A stretch of 26,147 bases of DNA from an uncultured Acetatifactor sp. (GTDB taxonomy: Bacteria; Bacillota; Clostridia; Lachnospirales; Lachnospiraceae), in contig CAJULV010000041.1 of the NCBI GenBank assembly GCA_910587555.1, positions 1 to 26,147 on the forward strand, in the 5' to 3' direction. Shown here one piece after another: positions 23,099 through 26,147 of the stretch. The position numbers were made by a program, and so were the translations under genes. How positions within the stretch are numbered: position 1 is the first letter of the stretch; each line of letters starts with the position of its first letter. Below the pieces are notes generated by a model. It saw only the letters and a program-made list of their open reading frames with translations. It ran no database searches and had not been told where the DNA came from.

Positions 23099-24805
23099 AT
23101 GAAAAAAAGAATTCGGTTTATTGGAGCAGCCGCTGAAAAATACGCTGCCAAGTTATGGCTGATGCTGCTGATTATTCTGGTTACAACATACATAGTGGCC
23201 ACATTTCCCCGTATTCTGGGAAAACTGGTGGACATTCTGTTTTATGACGGAGACAGAGGGGCGTTTTTGCGGATTATTCTGGTGTATATTGTGCTGTTTG
23301 CAGTCAATCAGTGCCTTCATTTTGCGTTGGAAATGCTTCGGGCAGATCTGTCGGCCAAATTTATATACGACATTAAGCGCAGGATGTTTAGAAAAGTGCT
23401 GTCCTACAGATGTGATGCCTTAACGGACATGAAATCCGGCGATGTGGTATCCCGCATCAACCATGATGCAGATGAAATCATGAGCCTTTTTTACTCGGAT
23501 ATTTTTTACGGAATCTCTGCGGTGTTTGATTTCGGAGCCTGCATGGCCATGATGCTGACGGCCAATGTGCTGCTTGCGCTTGTGGCCATGCTTCTGGCAG
23601 TTGTATCCTTTCTGGCGGCAAAATATTTTTCGGGAAAAATGAAGCCTTTTCAGAAGGAGATTGGGGAAGCGTCCGCGGAAAACAGGGCGTGGCTGTTTGA
23701 GGTGCTCGGGGGTATGAGGGATATCAGAATACTGGGAGCGGCAGGCAGCTGCATTGGGAAATATCTGAAAAAGGACGTGGGACTGGCCCGCCTGGAGATA
23801 CGGAAAAAGACCTATGAGGTCAAAGCGGAAAAGTGCAATTCGGGCATTCAGACACTTTGTACAGTGAGCCTTTATGCGGTATCGGCGATTCTGATTGGGG
23901 CGGGAGCACTGACCGTGGGAGGAATGGTGGCCTGTATTGATTATTTCAGCCGGATGGTCCTGCTGTTGGAGCGAATCAGCCGGAGGTTCATCACCCTGCC
24001 GGAGAGACTCATCTCGGTAGACAGGGTCATTGCCGTCTGGGATGTGGAGTCGGAGGACTACCGGAACGACAGTGAGGAGATACCGGTTTTTCACGGAAAT
24101 GTGGATGTGCAGCATGTCTCTTTCTCCTATGATGGGGAAACAAATGTTCTGGAGGATATCAGTTTCCGGGTCCGAAAAGGGGAGAAAGTGGCGATTGTGG
24201 GAAAGAGCGGGGAAGGAAAGAGTACAATGGCCAATTTGCTGTGCAGATTTTATGAACCCCAAAGCGGAGTCATCCGTATGGACGGAAGGGACATTCGAAG
24301 TCTGGGACTGGGTTCCTTGAGAAGGCAGATCGGTATCATGCATCAGGAGACCATTCTTTTCGATGGTACGATTCGGTACAATCTGATCTTCAGTGATTCC
24401 AGGGAACGGGATCATGAACTGTGGGAGGCGCTGAAGAAAGTTCAGCTGTATGACTTTGTCAGCGGCCTGGGATTGGATGCCCCTGTGGGCGTGGAGGGCA
24501 GTTTCCTTTCGGGAGGACAGAGACAGCGGCTTGCCATGGCCAGATTGATTCTCAGGAAACCGGCAGTGGTTATTTTTGACGAGTCCACTTCCTCGCTTGA
24601 CAATATAACGGAAAGGGAAGTGATTCAGAACTGGAACGAAATCTTCCGGAATACCACCATGCTGATTATCGCCCACCGGTTTTCCACCATCAGAACTGCG
24701 GACAGGATTCTCTGCCTGCAGAACGGCAGGATTGCAGGGGACGGTACCCATGGCGATTTGCTTTTGCACTGCGAACCGTATCAGGAGTTATACTACAGGG
24801 AGTAA
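23099..24805 (+). CDS. ABC exporter half-transporter (membrane domain plus ATPase), subunit 1
   Basis: A 568-residue exporter with six predicted membrane helices in residues about 15-310 and an ATPase domain in about 340-568. Walker A GKSGEGKS (about 368-375), Q-loop in IMHQETILFDGTI, signature LSGGQRQRL (about 470), Walker B with catalytic Glu VVIFDES (about 493) and switch His IAHRFST (about 525) are all intact. ATG 23099 is preferred, with GGAGGGGAAAG about 10 bases upstream; in-frame ATG 23078 is possible. A second half-transporter follows on the same strand, so the pair probably forms a heterodimer exporting a drug, lipid or peptide. The small ORF just before it might encode cargo or a regulator. 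Confidence 0.92.
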   Translation: MKKRIRFIGAAAEKYAAKLWLMLLIILVTTYIVATFPRILGKLVDILFYDGDRGAFLRIILVYIVLFAVNQCLHFALEMLRADLSAKFIYDIKRRMFRKVLSYRCDALTDMKSGDVVSRINHDADEIMSLFYSDIFYGISAVFDFGACMAMMLTANVLLALVAMLLAVVSFLAAKYFSGKMKPFQKEIGEASAENRAWLFEVLGGMRDIRILGAAGSCIGKYLKKDVGLARLEIRKKTYEVKAEKCNSGIQTLCTVSLYAVSAILIGAGALTVGGMVACIDYFSRMVLLLERISRRFITLPERLISVDRVIAVWDVESEDYRNDSEEIPVFHGNVDVQHVSFSYDGETNVLEDISFRVRKGEKVAIVGKSGEGKSTMANLLCRFYEPQSGVIRMDGRDIRSLGLGSLRRQIGIMHQETILFDGTIRYNLIFSDSRERDHELWEALKKVQLYDFVSGLGLDAPVGVEGSFLSGGQRQRLAMARLILRKPAVVIFDESTSSLDNITEREVIQNWNEIFRNTTMLIIAHRFSTIRTADRILCLQNGRIAGDGTHGDLLLHCEPYQELYYRE

Positions 24806-24903
24806 GGCGCATACTGCCTGGACTTCTTTCCGGGCGGACTTCAATATAGGAACATGCCGGCCCCAAATCGGAGTAATCGGAAAAATAGGAGAAAGAAAAA
24901 ACG

Positions 24904-24919
24904 CCGGATGAAAATCCGG
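24904..24919. other. GNRA-tetraloop hairpin in the exporter spacer
   Basis: CCGGAT (24904-24909) and ATCCGG (24914-24919) close a GAAA tetraloop. The 179-base spacer between the two exporter genes is purine-rich and has repeated AATCGGA motifs. Read on the minus strand the hairpin is followed by CG and TTTTTT, the look of a terminator, yet no minus-strand gene is near. It may affect RNA stability between the two exporter genes. Confidence 0.35.
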
Positions 24920-24984
24920 AAAAATCGGAAAACAAAAAAGACTTAAAATGGAAAATCACTTGATAATATGGGGAGGAAGAAACC

Positions 24985-26147
24985 GTGAAAAAGAATCTGC
25001 GCATTTCCCTGGCAAAGGAACTGGCGTTGTTTGTGGGCAGAGACAAAGTTCTTCTGGCAGGAATTGTAGTATCAAAGTGGATCTGTGTGCTGTTGGGATT
25101 GGCCGCGCCCCTTCTGTACCGTTTTTTTATGAATCAGGTCATTGTGGAAAGCAGAAATGACCGGTTGGTCTATGTGGTTTTGGGATATGTTTTTCTGTAT
25201 CTTGCCATGACCGGAGTTGGGGTTATGGGACATTTTTGCGACAATAAACTGAAAAACAAACTGCGTTTCAGACTGAAAAGCAGAATGCTGACAATCTGCA
25301 GGAAAATGGAGCTTTCGGAATACGACAGATATGACATCGGAGACATGAGAAACCGGATTGAGGTGGATGAAAAGAAACTGGAGAGCTTTTTTGCAGACCA
25401 TGTGATTAATTACTGTTTTGCCGTTTTCAGTATTGCCGCAATGGGCATAATGATGCTGTCCATCAGCTGGCCCCTTGCCATATTTGGGGCGGCTGGCATG
25501 GGGATTACCTTCGTATCTTCGAATGTGGTGGGAGCCAGACTGAATGGGCTGTCAGACAGATACCGGACGGATTACGGGGAATTTGAGGGGACAATTCTGC
25601 ATTCCCTGCATAACTGGAAGGAAATCAAGGCCAACGGCCTGGAAGAACAGCAGGCCGGGTTACTGGATGCAAAATGGAAGGAAATTGCGGAATGCATAAA
25701 AAAACAGGCTGTCTGCAGATATCTGGCGTCAGGCTTTGTGGCTTTGAACTTGTTTGTGGTCACACGCCTGGGCATGTATTTATTGGGAGGATTGTTGGTT
25801 TTCCGTGGACTTATTGACGTTGCATCCCTCCTGGTATTTATCACCTACTATGATAAACTGCGGAGCGAGACGGATGTGTTGAGCAGCTCCATTGTCCGGT
25901 TAAAGGAAGACGGACCCATGATAGAAAGGGTTCTGGAGATATTACACAAAAATACATCTTCCGCCGGAAGACAGGCTGCCGGACGCAAAGGAGTCCTGGA
26001 GGTTCAGGGCGTCAGTTTCGGGTACAAAATGGAAGAGAAGCATTCCATGGAAAAGAAGCATTCCATGGAAGAGGAGCATTCCATGGAGATAGGGCATTCC
26101 ATGGAGATAGGGCATTCCATGGAGATAGGGCATTCCATGGAGATAGG
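24985..26147 (+). CDS. ABC exporter half-transporter, subunit 2 (partial), with hexapeptide repeat insertion
   Basis: The frame runs from GTG 24985 (GGGGAGGAAG 5-7 bases upstream) past the window end; 387 codons are visible. Residues about 20-300 form the six-helix exporter membrane domain, with a coupling-helix region EYDRYDIGDMRNRIEVDEKKLESF and a later FEGTILHSLHNWKEIKANGLEEQ. The ATPase domain begins at GVLEVQGVSFGYK (about 336-348), including the A-loop aromatic residue. Directly after it, where a short turn should lead to the next strand and Walker A, a repeat of six residues (ME-x-x-HS) occurs at least six times and continues beyond the window. Walker A and later motifs are not visible, so activity cannot be judged. 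Confidence 0.85.
   Translation, partial: MKKNLRISLAKELALFVGRDKVLLAGIVVSKWICVLLGLAAPLLYRFFMNQVIVESRNDRLVYVVLGYVFLYLAMTGVGVMGHFCDNKLKNKLRFRLKSRMLTICRKMELSEYDRYDIGDMRNRIEVDEKKLESFFADHVINYCFAVFSIAAMGIMMLSISWPLAIFGAAGMGITFVSSNVVGARLNGLSDRYRTDYGEFEGTILHSLHNWKEIKANGLEEQQAGLLDAKWKEIAECIKKQAVCRYLASGFVALNLFVVTRLGMYLLGGLLVFRGLIDVASLLVFITYYDKLRSETDVLSSSIVRLKEDGPMIERVLEILHKNTSSAGRQAAGRKGVLEVQGVSFGYKMEEKHSMEKKHSMEEEHSMEIGHSMEIGHSMEIGHSMEI
26029..26147 (+). repeat. In-frame 18-bp tandem repeat inside the second ABC exporter gene
   Basis: Units of 18 bp start at 26029, 26047, 26065, 26083, 26101, 26119 and 26137 (last one cut by the window end). The first three encode MEEKHS, MEKKHS and MEEEHS; the remaining ones are identical and encode MEIGHS. 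All end with CATTCC and the junctions form CCATGG. The gradient from varied to identical units suggests recent expansion at the 3' side. Because 18 is a multiple of three, copy-number changes keep the exporter in frame. Confidence 0.95.

Noticed and set aside
24901..24945. Minus-strand intrinsic terminator in the exporter spacer.
   Set aside because: The hairpin and T run fit, but there is no minus-strand gene or promoter nearby that would need it.

Overview
The window looks like a chromosomal segment of a gut Lachnospiraceae-type Firmicute (class Clostridia). Support for this comes from moderate GC with strong AGGAGG-type ribosome sites, typical sigma-A promoters, a bile salt hydrolase, an ANTAR regulator next to a short glutamine synthetase, DUF1848 and DUF4303 proteins, and an AAA/PD-(D/E)XK protein of the kind common in gut anaerobes. 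No rRNA, tRNA, CRISPR array, transposase or integrase was found. Names rest on motif reading, not on database searches.

Layout. 1-2053: tail of an unidentified gene, glutamine synthetase, and an ANTAR regulator whose receiver domain lacks the phospho-acceptor Asp (nitrogen control). 2202-6072: a sugar-phosphate and phosphate block: a 1-phosphofructokinase-type kinase with a clear promoter and operator-like palindrome, a noncoding 58-61 bp minisatellite, PTS enzyme I and inorganic pyrophosphatase, closed by a 13-bp inverted-repeat terminator. 6093-10147 (minus strand): an AAA-ATPase/PD-(D/E)XK protein and an 801-residue NodB-like barrel protein, divergent from a small XRE regulator. 10630-13953: a repeat hairpin, a truncated HTH gene coupled by an ATGA overlap to a two-gene ABC system, then a TRIC/UPF0126 membrane protein. 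14204-18549: GNAT acetyltransferase, a 32-bp palindromic repeat, a 118-bp tandem hairpin array directly upstream of a bile salt hydrolase, DUF1848 and DUF4303 proteins, and a zinc-ribbon P-loop kinase-like protein. 18789-19631: hemerythrin, a 58-residue unknown protein and a strong terminator. 19713-22474: permease-permease-ATPase ABC-2 operon. 22520-26147: a second 32-bp palindromic repeat, a near-consensus promoter, a structured leader, a small ORF that reads sensibly only after a -1 frameshift at A-AAA-AAG, and two half-size ABC exporters. The second exporter carries an in-frame hexapeptide repeat in its nucleotide-binding domain and runs off the window.

The most unusual signals are repeats tied to specific genes: (1) the 18-bp/6-residue coding repeat (ME-x-x-HS) right after the A-loop of the last ABC exporter; (2) the 118-bp hairpin array that stops at the ribosome site of the bile salt hydrolase gene; (3) two copies in opposite orientation of a 32-bp palindromic element, each flanked by 7-8 bp direct repeats spaced 40 bp apart, as expected of a tiny mobile hairpin, plus a longer, half-damaged relative near 10612; and (4) the leader, frameshift-prone ORF and exporter-pair locus, which could be an undescribed regulated export system.
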